From an uncultured Saprospiraceae bacterium (lineage in GTDB: Bacteria > Bacteroidota > Bacteroidia > Chitinophagales > Saprospiraceae), in contig CALLPN010000020.1 in assembly GCA_938015435.1 (NCBI GenBank), positions 98,988-162,987 of the forward strand: DNA of 64,000 nucleotides. The letters run 5' to 3'. Both the position numbers and the translations under genes were made by a program. This document shows, piece by piece, positions 25,411-34,707 of the stretch (its first letter is position 1; every line of letters starts with the position of its first letter). The notes below the pieces were generated by a model. That model saw only the letters and a program-made list of their open reading frames with translations, made no database searches and had not been told where the DNA came from.

Positions 25411-26865
25411 ATGACAAATCCACTATTATATACAGACGGTTACAAAGTAGACCATAGAAGACAATATCCGGATAACACGACTCTCGTATATTCCAACTGG
25501 ACACCTAGGAAAAGTAGGATAGAAGGCATAGAAGATATTGTGTTTTTTGGGTTGCAGTATTTTTTGAAAAAGTATATCATTGAAGAATTTGACAATAATT
25601 TTTTCAATAAGCCGAAGGAAGAAGTACTGAGTGCTTATACACGTAGAATAAATAATTACCTCGGACCCAATTCAGTAGGCATTGATCATATAGGAGATCT
25701 ACATGATTTGGGATATATACCAATGGTATTCAAGGCATTGCCAGAAGGAGTGTCGGTACCTATTAGAGTCCCTATGTTTACGATGTATAATACTAAGTCT
25801 GAATTTTTTTGGTTGACAAATTATTTTGAAACTATACTTTCGACGACTGTATGGATGCCATGTAATTCTGCAACGATCGCCAGACAATATCGATTGATAT
25901 TAGATAAGTATGCTTTAGAGACTTCTTCTGTTCCTGAGTTTGTAGATTGGCAAGGTCACGATTTTTCTATGCGTGGTATGGCTGGATTAGAAGCGGCATT
26001 GATGAGTGCCTCTGGCCATTTATTAAGTTTTAGTGGTACGGATACTATTCCTGCTGTAGATTATTTGGAGACTTATTACAATGCTAATTCTGATGAAGAA
26101 TTAGTCGGTGGATCTGTAGCTGCAACGGAGCACTCAGTAATGAGTATGGGTACTAATGAAGGAGAACAATCTACTTTCTTAAGATTGATAAAAGAGGTAT
26201 ATCCTAATGGTATTGTCTCTGTAGTATCTGATACTTGGGATCTATGGAAAGTGCTAACTGAATATCTACCTAATCTCAAGCAAGATGTATTAAATCGAAA
26301 TGGCAAAGTAGTAATCAGACCAGATAGTGGAGATCCAGTGAAGATCATCTGTGGAAATAATGAAGGTGAACATAAAGCCGAGAGAAAAGGTGTGGTAGAA
26401 TTGTTATGGGATATATTTGGAGGCTCTGTAAATGATAAAGGCTACAAAGAATTGGACTCACATATCGGAGCGATCTATGGCGATAGTATCACACTTGACC
26501 GTGCAAGAGATATCTGTGAAGGATTAAAGGCGAAAGGATTTGCTTCGACGAATGTAGTACTAGGTGTAGGATCATTCACGTATCAATATAATACTAGAGA
26601 TACTTTTGGATTTGCAATGAAAGCAACCTATGGTGAAGTGAACGGAGAAGGAAGAGATATCTACAAAGATCCGATTACGGATGATGGCACTAAAAAATCT
26701 GCTAAAGGACTAATAAAGATCGTCAAGGATGGAGATTCTTATGCACTTGTAGATCAAGTAAGTTGGGAACAAGAGAGGCAGGGCGAATTGAAGGAAGTGT
26801 ATCGAGATGGAAAGTTATTGGTCGATGAGAAACTGAGCGATATTAGAAGTAGGGTTAGGAAGTAA
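25411..26865 (+). CDS. nadV: Nicotinamide phosphoribosyltransferase homologue (NAMPT/NadV)
   Basis: A 484-residue protein of the NAMPT family, which joins nicotinamide and PRPP to form NMN. Active-site residues are conserved: Asp211 in SGTDT (nicotinamide selectivity), His241 in AATEHS (phospho-His), Arg303 and Asp305 in IRPDSG, GDSI near 363. The N-terminal TDGYKVDHRRQYP is also typical. Phage NARP1 nicotinamide ADP-ribose transferases (Namat) belong to the same family and are annotated the same way, so the donor could be PRPP or ADPR-PP; the sequence alone cannot tell. Its pairing with a short phage-type Prs makes the second option worth testing. Confidence 0.93.
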   Translation: MTNPLLYTDGYKVDHRRQYPDNTTLVYSNWTPRKSRIEGIEDIVFFGLQYFLKKYIIEEFDNNFFNKPKEEVLSAYTRRINNYLGPNSVGIDHIGDLHDLGYIPMVFKALPEGVSVPIRVPMFTMYNTKSEFFWLTNYFETILSTTVWMPCNSATIARQYRLILDKYALETSSVPEFVDWQGHDFSMRGMAGLEAALMSASGHLLSFSGTDTIPAVDYLETYYNANSDEELVGGSVAATEHSVMSMGTNEGEQSTFLRLIKEVYPNGIVSVVSDTWDLWKVLTEYLPNLKQDVLNRNGKVVIRPDSGDPVKIICGNNEGEHKAERKGVVELLWDIFGGSVNDKGYKELDSHIGAIYGDSITLDRARDICEGLKAKGFASTNVVLGVGSFTYQYNTRDTFGFAMKATYGEVNGEGRDIYKDPITDDGTKKSAKGLIKIVKDGDSYALVDQVSWEQERQGELKEVYRDGKLLVDEKLSDIRSRVRK

Positions 26866-26891
26866 TATTGGGGTTAATTAAATTTTAAGTG

Positions 26892-27734
26892 ATGATATTG
26901 GAAGGAGCAATTGGAGATGCATATGGCGCTGGATTTGAATTTGCTAAGTATGAAAAAATAAAGTTAAAGAACACTATTACTAAATATGAAGCACATCCAT
27001 TATTTAATGAAATTAATGGGAAGTATACTGATGACACTCAAATGGCAATAGGCATTTCTGAATTGTTAATCGAGGAACAAGAATGGACGCCGTTAAAAAT
27101 AGCAAGTAAATTTGTAGATGTATTTAAAAGGGACCCTAGAAGAGGTTATGCAAAATCATTTTATGATTTTTTATTTAATGTTGTTGATGGGCAAGAATTT
27201 TTAAACACAATTATAGGAAAGAGCGAAAGAAACGGTGCTGCGATGAGATCGTATCCAATTGGTGTGCTTTATAATGAAGAAGAAGTTATTAATAAGTGTA
27301 ATATGCAATCAATGATTACCCATAACACGGATCAAGGGATAATCTCGGCGCAAGCTATTGCATTAATGAATCATTATTTTATATACGAGAAAGGAAGAAA
27401 ATCAAATCTTCCGGAGTATTTATCTGATATACAGAAGTATAACTGGAATGGAAATTGGAAAGGCGAAGTGAGATGCGATGCTATTGAAACTGTGGAGGCC
27501 GTATTAACTATTATTTTAAGGGAAATCTCATTGAAAGAAATGTTAAGAAAAAGTGTTGATTTTGGGGGTGATGTAGATACTATTGCTTCCTTAACTTTGG
27601 CAATAGGATCTAATTGCAAAGAGGTTGAAAATGATTTACCTAATTGGCTATATAAAGAGTTGGAAAATCGTAAATATGGACATGATTACATTAAAAATTT
27701 AGATAGAAGTATTTTAAACTTGAAAATTAATTAA
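26892..27734 (+). CDS. ADP-ribosylglycohydrolase 2
   Basis: About 280 residues from ATG 26892 (MILEGAIGDAYGAGFEFAKY); a GTG directly before it is also possible. Metal-site motifs of the DraG family are intact: GDAYGAGFE, GKYTDDTQMAIG, and FGGDVDTIAS near the C-terminus, plus the ITHNTDQG segment. It should release ADP-ribose from modified proteins or nucleic acids. It is only distantly similar to the first hydrolase in this operon, so the two probably have different substrates. It lies 26 bp after the NAMPT homologue. Confidence 0.93.
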   Translation: MILEGAIGDAYGAGFEFAKYEKIKLKNTITKYEAHPLFNEINGKYTDDTQMAIGISELLIEEQEWTPLKIASKFVDVFKRDPRRGYAKSFYDFLFNVVDGQEFLNTIIGKSERNGAAMRSYPIGVLYNEEEVINKCNMQSMITHNTDQGIISAQAIALMNHYFIYEKGRKSNLPEYLSDIQKYNWNGNWKGEVRCDAIETVEAVLTIILREISLKEMLRKSVDFGGDVDTIASLTLAIGSNCKEVENDLPNWLYKELENRKYGHDYIKNLDRSILNLKIN

Positions 27735-27750
27735 AGAAAAAACAACAGAT

Positions 27751-28622
27751 ATGTGGTTTGGAGATTTAATGGGTTTTGAGGAAAAAAGTCATGACACTGT
27801 TCATAACTCTATTGACCTAGATGGCGAGTACCTTATTTCCAAAGTGAATGGAATGAAAATACTGTTTTTCAAGCGGCTTCTCAATTTAATTTATTGGAGA
27901 TGGTAAGTCCATCAGTAACTCCGGAATCAGGTGTAGCCATCTATCAACTTGATAGAACACAAGGACCTGCTTGTGCTGTATCTTGTGGAGCGGGTACTAT
28001 ATATAGAAATTATTTTGTTATTGTGAGTTTGACCTTTGTGACCGTTGGTATCAATCAAATTGATTGTCTCGAAGATATTGGTGAAGCTTTGAAAAATAAG
28101 GAACTTAACCTCTGGAATATGCAAAATGGTTATGCCTTTGCAACTTCAGGAGGAATAGAACATATCAATAACCACCTTAGTGGTTTGTCTGTAAATGAAC
28201 ATGACAAATTCCGGAGCATGTTAAAAGTGGGCGTGCAATGGGATACTCAGGTTACTATATCTCCAACTGGACATACTGTCAATCAAGTATATAGTTCGGC
28301 TTTACCAGTAGCTTACTCTCAATTAGATTCTGATTTGTTTGAGCAGTTTTCACAATTGATATTAGATGTGACCTACGAGGCTACTTTTCTCACGGCTATT
28401 CATAATATGCAGACCAGTGGAAATAATTAATTGTTTTTGACTTTAGTCGGTGGAGGTGTTTTTGGTAATAAATTGCCATGGATTTTCTCTGCTATTGGCA
28501 AGAGTGTCATAAAGTACCAAGAGTATCCATTGAATATTAAGATAGTAAGTTTCGCAGGTTCTAACCACTACGTAAAGTCTCTATGTGATTCTTTAAATGA
28601 AGAAATTGGAAATGGTTTGTAA
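27751..28622 (+). pseudogene. Decayed macrodomain-like gene
   Basis: The ATG at 27751 opens with MWFGDLMGFEEKSHDTV and DGEYLISKVNG, the start of a Bacteroidota family of about 330 residues that I recall next to ADP-ribose genes. After SKVNG the family sequence resumes in another frame (NENTVFQAASQFNLLEMVSP, from 27852), so roughly 50 codons were deleted with a frameshift. A second lesion is an in-frame TAA at 28428, right before LFLTLVGGGVFGN, the macrodomain-like C-terminus, which continues to 28622. Two independent lesions make it a pseudogene rather than a sequencing error. It is the last member of the operon. Confidence 0.78.
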
Positions 28623-28726
28623 AGTATTAATCTAGTGCTCAATTTTACAATTCCATTAGAAGTATCGGTATAGATATCTATGATTAGGTTTAATTTCTCC
28701 ATATTGTAGAAAATTAATCTAAGCCT

Positions 28727-31507
28727 ATGAGACTGCGCCAATTAATTCTAGCCTATTGTATACTTCTTTTTACGGTATCCATATCTGCACAATCTAAGAA
28801 ACAGCTCACTCCTGATAATTATAAATCATGGAATAGGATCAAAGATGTAAAGATTGCTGCTAATGGGGATAACGTAATCTATACGCTTTCTGGAGAAAGA
28901 ACTAATAAGGATCTACACATATACAACACAAGATCTAAGGATACTTATACTTTTCCAAGAGTCAATCAGCCAGTCATTGACTATAATGGTAATGTAGTCA
29001 TGTGGAAATCCATTGCAGATGTAGATTCTATTCGTGAGATGAAGCGTCGTAAAGTGGATAAAGACGATATGCCAGGAGATAGCCTTTCGATCTTTGATCT
29101 AATTAAAGGCAAGATATCTGTAATGCATACGCTACAGTCATATAAGTCACCAGCTGAGTATGGTGGTCATGTAGCTTACCAACTGAAGCCGGGAGGCCAT
29201 CCTACGGATTCATTGGCGCTAAGCAAATTCAAAAAGAAAGAATCTAAAGAACAAGGGAGTCGAATGATCTTACGTGATCTAAACTCAGAGAAAGAGGACA
29301 CATTTTATTTTGTGAAAAGTTACCATTTTGCTGAAGAGGGAAAGAAGTTAGTCTACCATACGAGCGGAGATGATTCATTACGCATGGCTGGAGTGCATGT
29401 AGTAGATTTAACGACAGGGAGCAATAAAGAAGTGTTACAGACTAAAGGGGATGTATACCACCTTACTTTTGATAAAGCCGGAGGACAACTAGCATTTACT
29501 GTAGATAGCGATACTACCGAAGTGAGACATAGGCCTTATGATTTGTACAGATGGTCAACAGATACAAACGAAGCCAAGATGATCGCTAATAATCGAAACT
29601 CTTTCTTACCCAAAGGATGGAAGATAAGCAATTTCGATGCACCCTACTTTTCAGAAGATGGATCAAAATTATTTTTTGGAATAGCGCCGCCAGTACTATT
29701 GCAAGATAGTCTGATACTTGATGATGAAATTGTAAATGTAGAAGTATGGTCTCATACAGACGGACTACTGCATACACAACAAAAAGTACGAGAGAACAAC
29801 GAAAGAGAAAAGACATATGTCTGTTATTATGATACTCAAAATGGTAAAATAATTCAGTTAGCAGCAGATAATATACAGGACGTAAATATTAGAGATAATT
29901 CTAATTATGCTCTTGGTGTAGATGACAGCAAATATCAGCAAACGATCAGTTGGTTGGGTTACTCTTATAAGGATATTTATAAGATAGATATCGCTACAGG
30001 TAAGTCCAAATTACTTTTGTCAAGAGTTCCTAGCTATCCTAGAATGTCACCTTCTGGAAATTTCTTTAGATGGTTTAATAGAGAAGATGGGAATCATTAT
30101 TGCTATGATATGAAACAAGAAAAAGCCTTTCTTATAACTGAGAAAAGCTTAGGTACCTTTTATGATGAAGAGAATGATAGGCCTATGGATCCATACTCAT
30201 ATGGAATAGGTGGTTGGACTGAAGGTGAGAAAGAAATAGTCATTTACGATAGATATGATATCTGGGTGGCCTTACCTAATAGAAGTAGAAAAGTAAGAAA
30301 GGTTACGAATGGTCGCAAAGATAAAATCGAATATAGAATCGTGACTCTAGACAGAGAAAGAGATTATTTGTCTGCAGAAAAATGGTTGGTCAAATGGATC
30401 AATCACAATACTAAAGAAGAGGGATATGCAAATGTAGATGTTTATTCTGGTGAGGTGACACAATTGTTTTCTGGTCCATATCGAATCGATAGATCTCCAT
30501 TAAAGGCAAAGAATAGTAATGATATCTTATGGACAAAAGAGAACTATGATATCTTCCCTGACTTGATACACAGCGATACTTTATTTATTGAAGAAAATAA
30601 AGTATCTACGGCTAATCCGCAGCAATCTGATTACAACTGGGGTTCGATACAGATGCATGAGTGGACAGATGATGATAATATCAAACGCAAAGGATTATTA
30701 GTATTGCCAGACGATTTTGATCCTAGTAAAAAGTATCCAATGCTGGTTAATTTTTATGAACGTAGTTCTCAAAATCTACATAGACACAAAGCACCTTATG
30801 CTCATAGATCTACGATTAACTATGCTTATTACGCTAGTAAAGGATATGTAATTTTTAACCCTGATGTTTATTATAAAAATGGCTTTCCAGGAAAGAGTAG
30901 TGAGATCGCTGTATTGTCTGGTGTACAATCAATCATAGATAAAGGATACGTGGATAAAGATAGAATAGGAGTACAAGGACATAGCTGGGGAGGTTATCAA
31001 ATTGCGCACTTATTGACAAAGACAGATTTGTTTAAATGTGCTGAATCTGGAGCTCCAGTAGTTAATATGATTTCTGCCTATGGAGGTATTCGTTGGGGTA
31101 GTGGTATGAGTCGTCAGTTTCAGTATGAAAAAACACAAAGTCGCTTGGGAGCGACGCTATGGGAAAACCCAGAATTGTACATTGAAAATTCGCCAGTCTT
31201 TAATTTAGATAAAGTAAATACTCCTGTTCTCATATTACATAATGACGGAGACGGAGCAGTACCATGGTATCAAGGGATAGAATATTTTGTGGGCCTTCGT
31301 AGATTAAGTAAACCCGCTTGGATGCTTAATTATAATGGCGAACCTCATTGGCCGCTCAAATGGCAAAATAGATTAGACTTTAATATTCGTATGGAACAAT
31401 TCTTTGATCATTACTTGATGGATACGCCCATGCCAAGATGGATGAAGCGTGGAGTACCAGCCTTAGAAAAAGGAATATTGCAAGGATTAGAATTGGACAA
31501 AGATTAA
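28727..31507 (+). CDS. Secreted prolyl oligopeptidase family serine peptidase (S9)
   Basis: A 926-residue exported peptidase. Signal peptide: LILAYCILLFTVSISAQ. A long beta-propeller (about 30-620) carries WD-like repeats (for example YDLYRWSTDTNE). The C-terminal alpha/beta hydrolase has the catalytic triad: Ser near 752 in GHSWGGYQ, Asp in LHNDGDGAVPW near 841, His in GEPHWPLKW near 873. This matches the large periplasmic S9 peptidases common in Bacteroidota. It probably degrades oligopeptides in the periplasm. It is not obviously linked to the NAD+ island upstream of it. Confidence 0.92.
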   Translation: MRLRQLILAYCILLFTVSISAQSKKQLTPDNYKSWNRIKDVKIAANGDNVIYTLSGERTNKDLHIYNTRSKDTYTFPRVNQPVIDYNGNVVMWKSIADVDSIREMKRRKVDKDDMPGDSLSIFDLIKGKISVMHTLQSYKSPAEYGGHVAYQLKPGGHPTDSLALSKFKKKESKEQGSRMILRDLNSEKEDTFYFVKSYHFAEEGKKLVYHTSGDDSLRMAGVHVVDLTTGSNKEVLQTKGDVYHLTFDKAGGQLAFTVDSDTTEVRHRPYDLYRWSTDTNEAKMIANNRNSFLPKGWKISNFDAPYFSEDGSKLFFGIAPPVLLQDSLILDDEIVNVEVWSHTDGLLHTQQKVRENNEREKTYVCYYDTQNGKIIQLAADNIQDVNIRDNSNYALGVDDSKYQQTISWLGYSYKDIYKIDIATGKSKLLLSRVPSYPRMSPSGNFFRWFNREDGNHYCYDMKQEKAFLITEKSLGTFYDEENDRPMDPYSYGIGGWTEGEKEIVIYDRYDIWVALPNRSRKVRKVTNGRKDKIEYRIVTLDRERDYLSAEKWLVKWINHNTKEEGYANVDVYSGEVTQLFSGPYRIDRSPLKAKNSNDILWTKENYDIFPDLIHSDTLFIEENKVSTANPQQSDYNWGSIQMHEWTDDDNIKRKGLLVLPDDFDPSKKYPMLVNFYERSSQNLHRHKAPYAHRSTINYAYYASKGYVIFNPDVYYKNGFPGKSSEIAVLSGVQSIIDKGYVDKDRIGVQGHSWGGYQIAHLLTKTDLFKCAESGAPVVNMISAYGGIRWGSGMSRQFQYEKTQSRLGATLWENPELYIENSPVFNLDKVNTPVLILHNDGDGAVPWYQGIEYFVGLRRLSKPAWMLNYNGEPHWPLKWQNRLDFNIRMEQFFDHYLMDTPMPRWMKRGVPALEKGILQGLELDKD

Positions 31508-31840
31508 TTTATTAATGCTAATACTACGGATTGTAAAAAGTTGGAGGTATCTATTATTACTGTATCCCTTCTAAGGGATCATGTGGGATACGACTAGTTC
31601 CCAAAGGTGAATTACGTGGATCTAACCCATTGTCACTTTGGATTTATCCGAAGTCATAGATTAACTCGACAGAAGAGAGGCAAACTTATGCAATTTAAGT
31701 CACTTCGTAACCACGTTTCTCGCTTGCTACTGAAGTAGACAAGGACATTAAGTAAAAATACTGGCATGGACTTTTTATAAAAACATAAAAATCTACTGAT
31801 CATTATTTTATCGCTCAATGAATTAACTTACAATCCAAGT
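31508..31840. other. Intergenic region with a family-2 repeat
   Basis: 333 bp between convergent genes. It holds the hairpin-forming segment TATCCCTTCTAAGGGAT (about 31561-31577) with a further GGGATA 5-10 bases later, and a family-2 repeat. No gene seen. Confidence 0.55.
31724..31752. repeat. Dispersed intergenic repeat, family 2, copy 2
   Basis: TTGCTACTGAAGTAGACAA then GGACATTAAG, matching 16775-16803 at all but four of 29 positions, including the CTACT-nn-AGTAG palindrome. Confidence 0.7.
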
Positions 31841-32233
31841 TTACATCTCTCCAAACCTATCTACTGGAAAACTGATTTCGGTTTTACCATGTGGTGTAGG
31901 CTTGTCGTTTTCATCTAAATTGACAAATACCATTTTCTCAATGGTAAGGATTGGGAGACGGTTTATTTTATCTCGTACTTCGCACTTAAGCGTTAGTGAT
32001 GTCCTTCCAAATTTTGTAGCTACGATTCCGATCTCTACGATGTCGCCTTGCTTAGGAGCATTGATGAAGTCGATCTCTGACATATACTTAGTAACGATCT
32101 TTCGATTGTCTAATTGTATGATAGCATATAATGCTGCTTCCTCATCTATCCATTGAAGTAGTCGACCACCAAATAGTGTGTTGTTCGGATTTAGATCTTC
32201 GGGTTTTACCCATTTACGTGTATGGAATCTCAT
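31841..32233 (-). CDS. Acyl-CoA thioesterase, hotdog fold
   Basis: A 130-residue single hotdog domain of the YciA/Acot type: LNPNNTLFGGRLLQWIDEEAAL carries the catalytic Asp, and YMSEIDFINAPKQGDIVEIG and TSLTLKCEV follow the family. It hydrolyses acyl-CoA to acid and CoA in the cytoplasm. It is 10 bp after the pnuC gene in the same direction, so it could be the third gene of that unit, though its role does not obviously relate to nicotinamide riboside. Confidence 0.88.
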   Translation of the reverse strand: MRFHTRKWVKPEDLNPNNTLFGGRLLQWIDEEAALYAIIQLDNRKIVTKYMSEIDFINAPKQGDIVEIGIVATKFGRTSLTLKCEVRDKINRLPILTIEKMVFVNLDENDKPTPHGKTEISFPVDRFGEM

Positions 32234-32243
32234 GGTATTGATT

Positions 32244-32819
32244 TTAAGTTATAGGGTGCGAGTTGGTTTCTAATACTTTTTTCCAATTAATATATCCCCA
32301 AATGGATAGTACAAGGAACACAACGAATAAGAAGGCCACTACATATAATTCTTTATAAATGTACATTGGAATAGCTACTAAATCTACTATGATCCAAAGC
32401 CACCAATTTTGTAAATACTTTTTGGCTAATAGATATTGAGCGACGAGGCTACCACTTGTTGTGAATGCATCTAAGAATGGTAAGTCCGCATCTGTATAAC
32501 TAGACATTAAATATCCCAAAATAAAGCAACCTACTACAGTAATAAGAGCGGAATATGTTAATCCTGTTTTCGATAGTACTCTTGTTAACGTTACTGAGTT
32601 TTTTTCTTTTTTTTGTGTCCAAAGTATCCATCCGTAAATATTCAGAATGATGTAAATGACATGTAATCCAAAATCTGAATACAGTTTCTGAAAGTAAAAA
32701 GTATAAGCTAAGATAGAAACGCTTACTATGGCAAACGGCCAAGCGATTATTTTCTCTTTGGCTTGAAGTGCTACAGCAGCAATGCCTGTAATTGTGGCTA
32801 TGATTTCTAGTTCAGTCAA
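32244..32819 (-). CDS. pnuC: PnuC-type nicotinamide riboside transporter
   Basis: A 191-residue inner-membrane protein with about seven hydrophobic segments. PnuC-family signatures are visible: AWPFAIVSVSILAYTFYFQKLYSDFGLHVIYI (helices 2-3, with the conserved Trp) and the C-terminal NWWLWIIVDLVAIPMYIYKELY. PnuC proteins bring in nicotinamide riboside by facilitated diffusion. The start codon overlaps the upstream nucleoside phosphorylase gene by 4 bp, an arrangement that suits uptake followed by cleavage to nicotinamide. Confidence 0.94.
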   Translation of the reverse strand: MTELEIIATITGIAAVALQAKEKIIAWPFAIVSVSILAYTFYFQKLYSDFGLHVIYIILNIYGWILWTQKKEKNSVTLTRVLSKTGLTYSALITVVGCFILGYLMSSYTDADLPFLDAFTTSGSLVAQYLLAKKYLQNWWLWIIVDLVAIPMYIYKELYVVAFLFVVFLVLSIWGYINWKKVLETNSHPIT

Positions 32820-33499
32820 GGTGTTGATATTAATGAGGACAAGATAGTAACTAGTCCGGATACTGCCGTATCAGCAATTTGCATTACTTCTTTATGGCTA
32901 GGTTCTTTGATGCGGTACGTTACAGGATGATAAGTGCATACAGGTAAAGAGTATAATGTGGTTTGAGCATTTATACTATTCAGATATATACGCTCTGGTG
33001 CCATTGACATACCGACAAGATCAGCTCCGAATTGATTGAGCATTTTGTATTCAGCTACAGTACCTAGAGAAGGCCCGCGTTGGTAAGCATAGGTGGCTAA
33101 TTCGATTTTTGGAAAAGTGATTCGGTTTGTTCTTATAGATAGTCCATTGATTTTTTCTAGAGAAATGATATCAGAAACTTTTTGCCATTCTCCCACGATG
33201 ATGGATTCACTGAGTGCTCCACTTGCGGAAGTAACGATCCATTGATCTATCGAATAATGAGTATTGACATACTCCAATGGGACGATGGACTGTTGATAAG
33301 TATACCCTTCATACAAATGTAGTTTTCCAGAAAGTATAATTAATGACTTTCCGTTTAATTTGGCTTCATATATAATTCTATCATGCCCTTCTAGTGGTAC
33401 TATATCAAATTCAGATATGCTTTGATAGGAAATAGATTTTTCTACTTCGACAAAGTCAATAAGATTGTTCATTCCAGAACCGAGTACAATTGCTATCAC
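32816..33499 (-). CDS. Purine-nucleoside phosphorylase family protein
   Basis: A 227-residue trimeric-type (class II) nucleoside phosphorylase, shorter than the usual ~275 residues. Conserved features: IVLGSGMNNL, LSGKLHLYEGYTYQQS (the family GRxHxYEG, here with Lys instead of Arg), TSASGALSE, and GADLVGMSMAPE. Phosphorylases of this family also split nicotinamide riboside to nicotinamide and ribose 1-phosphate. It overlaps pnuC by 4 bp, so the pair likely salvages nicotinamide riboside, feeding the NAMPT homologue at 25411. Substrate specificity is an inference. Confidence 0.85.
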   Translation of the reverse strand: MIAIVLGSGMNNLIDFVEVEKSISYQSISEFDIVPLEGHDRIIYEAKLNGKSLIILSGKLHLYEGYTYQQSIVPLEYVNTHYSIDQWIVTSASGALSESIIVGEWQKVSDIISLEKINGLSIRTNRITFPKIELATYAYQRGPSLGTVAEYKMLNQFGADLVGMSMAPERIYLNSINAQTTLYSLPVCTYHPVTYRIKEPSHKEVMQIADTAVSGLVTILSSLISTP

Positions 33500-33923
33500 A
33501 GAAACCTACTATTTTATTTCTATTTGATCAAGGACATCTTCGCCCCTTCAAATTATTTTAATTCATTTACGGTAAATATACATTCCTTATAGTTATAGAC
33601 AACATGTAATATCTCAATGTTGTATGCTTATTCAGTATTCAAGGTTTTTGCCTCGTAACATTATCACTAAGAAATTATACCATCTACTCTGGTGTAAAAT
33701 TCTGATTATTTTTCTTGTGAACAAGCAGCTTGAAAGTAATTCGAATGGAAAAAGACAATTTTTACGTTACAGCAATTAGTATTTTGAAATTATTATAATA
33801 ATGGCCTTTATTGAATGGTTATCTAGGTAAATCGATTAAAGTCAATAACCTCAATATTCATATTAGAATATTAATAACTCAAAAAAGAGACTAGTAATAT
33901 TACTAGCCCCAATTTCTAATTAT
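33500..33923. other. AT-rich intergenic region, nothing identified
   Basis: 424 bp between the nucleoside phosphorylase gene and the small membrane protein operon. Both strands were read; there are no convincing genes, repeats or RNA motifs. Confidence 0.5.
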
Positions 33924-34295
33924 CTATATCCTTGTATTATTCAAAACCTTCTCTTTCTTAGTTCCTCTTTTCAATTTGAATAAAACAAAAATATTAAAGA
34001 AATGCATTACACCAAGTATAAGAATAATGATTCCAATCTTGACACTTAGTGTTTCTATACTAACTCTGGCACTCTTGATTTCTCCAAATATTTTGAGATT
34101 ATATACCATGTAGCCTACATTGATCAAGTAGAAGCCGACGAGTAGTAATTTGTTTACGGAGTCAGCGATTTCTTCTTCATCGAATACTTGAAGTAGAAAG
34201 ACTCTACCATTATTAAAAAGTGTACGACCGACCCATATGATAAGTCCAATACTAATAGCTATATAAGCTAGATATGTGATTACTGTTACGTCCAT
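33924..34295 (-). CDS. Small membrane protein
   Basis: A 123-residue integral membrane protein with three or four hydrophobic segments (about 5-24, 47-66, 82-104). It resembles a Bacteroidota family of unknown function with LLLVGFYLINVGYMVYNLK and ILGVMHFFNIFVLFKLK. It is the last gene of the GbsR-headed minus-strand operon, 33 bp after its neighbour. No known role. Confidence 0.6.
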   Translation of the reverse strand: MDVTVITYLAYIAISIGLIIWVGRTLFNNGRVFLLQVFDEEEIADSVNKLLLVGFYLINVGYMVYNLKIFGEIKSARVSIETLSVKIGIIILILGVMHFFNIFVLFKLKRGTKKEKVLNNTRI

Positions 34296-34328
34296 GATTT
34301 ACTAATTAATAGTGATTGTATGTAATAA

Positions 34329-34658
34329 TTAAGATTCAGTTTTTTTGCTTTTCGAAAGCAAGTATATCGCTCTCCAATAGTAGATTGCTAATGCTGTACA
34401 TAGAGTAGGAACAAAAATGAAAAATGTCCATTCTGAATTAAAGCTAGGACGATCCAAAAAGATGCAAATGCCTGCCATAATCCAGTAGACGAGTAACATC
34501 CAGAAGTATTTTTTAAGCCGTCTTCCAAAGTCTGATTTCCAATCTTTCATTTGGTATGCCCTTATCAAGGCTGCAATGACTTGAAATGGGCCAATGAAAA
34601 TAAGTGCTACTAACCATCCACAACTTACTAGGAATATTATTTCAGATAATGTGTTCAT
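34329..34658 (-). CDS. Small membrane protein, tandem paralogue 1
   Basis: A 109-residue protein with about three transmembrane segments. Its pattern GPFQVIAALIRA ... PTLCTALAIYYWRAIYLLSKSK matches the preceding gene's GPIQLIGSIIRD ... PGASSALAIYYWVVIFTYSKES, so the two are tandem paralogues. A palindromic operator lies 12 bases upstream of its start. Function unknown. Confidence 0.6.
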   Translation of the reverse strand: MNTLSEIIFLVSCGWLVALIFIGPFQVIAALIRAYQMKDWKSDFGRRLKKYFWMLLVYWIMAGICIFLDRPSFNSEWTFFIFVPTLCTALAIYYWRAIYLLSKSKKTES

Positions 34659-34669
34659 ATTTATAGTGT

Positions 34670-34687
34670 TTTCAATAATTATTGAAA
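34670..34687. promoter_or_regulatory. Palindromic operator, GbsR-linked, site 1
   Basis: TTTCAATAATTATTGAAA is a perfect 18-bp palindrome 12 bases before the start codon of the paralogue gene at 34658, identical to the site at 35021. Confidence 0.8.
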
Positions 34688-34707
34688 CAAATAATTAATT
34701 TTTTAAT

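Noticed and set aside
26889..26894. GTG at 26889 as start of ADP-ribosylglycohydrolase 2
   Set aside because: ATG at 26892 follows directly and is the more usual start; the difference is one residue.
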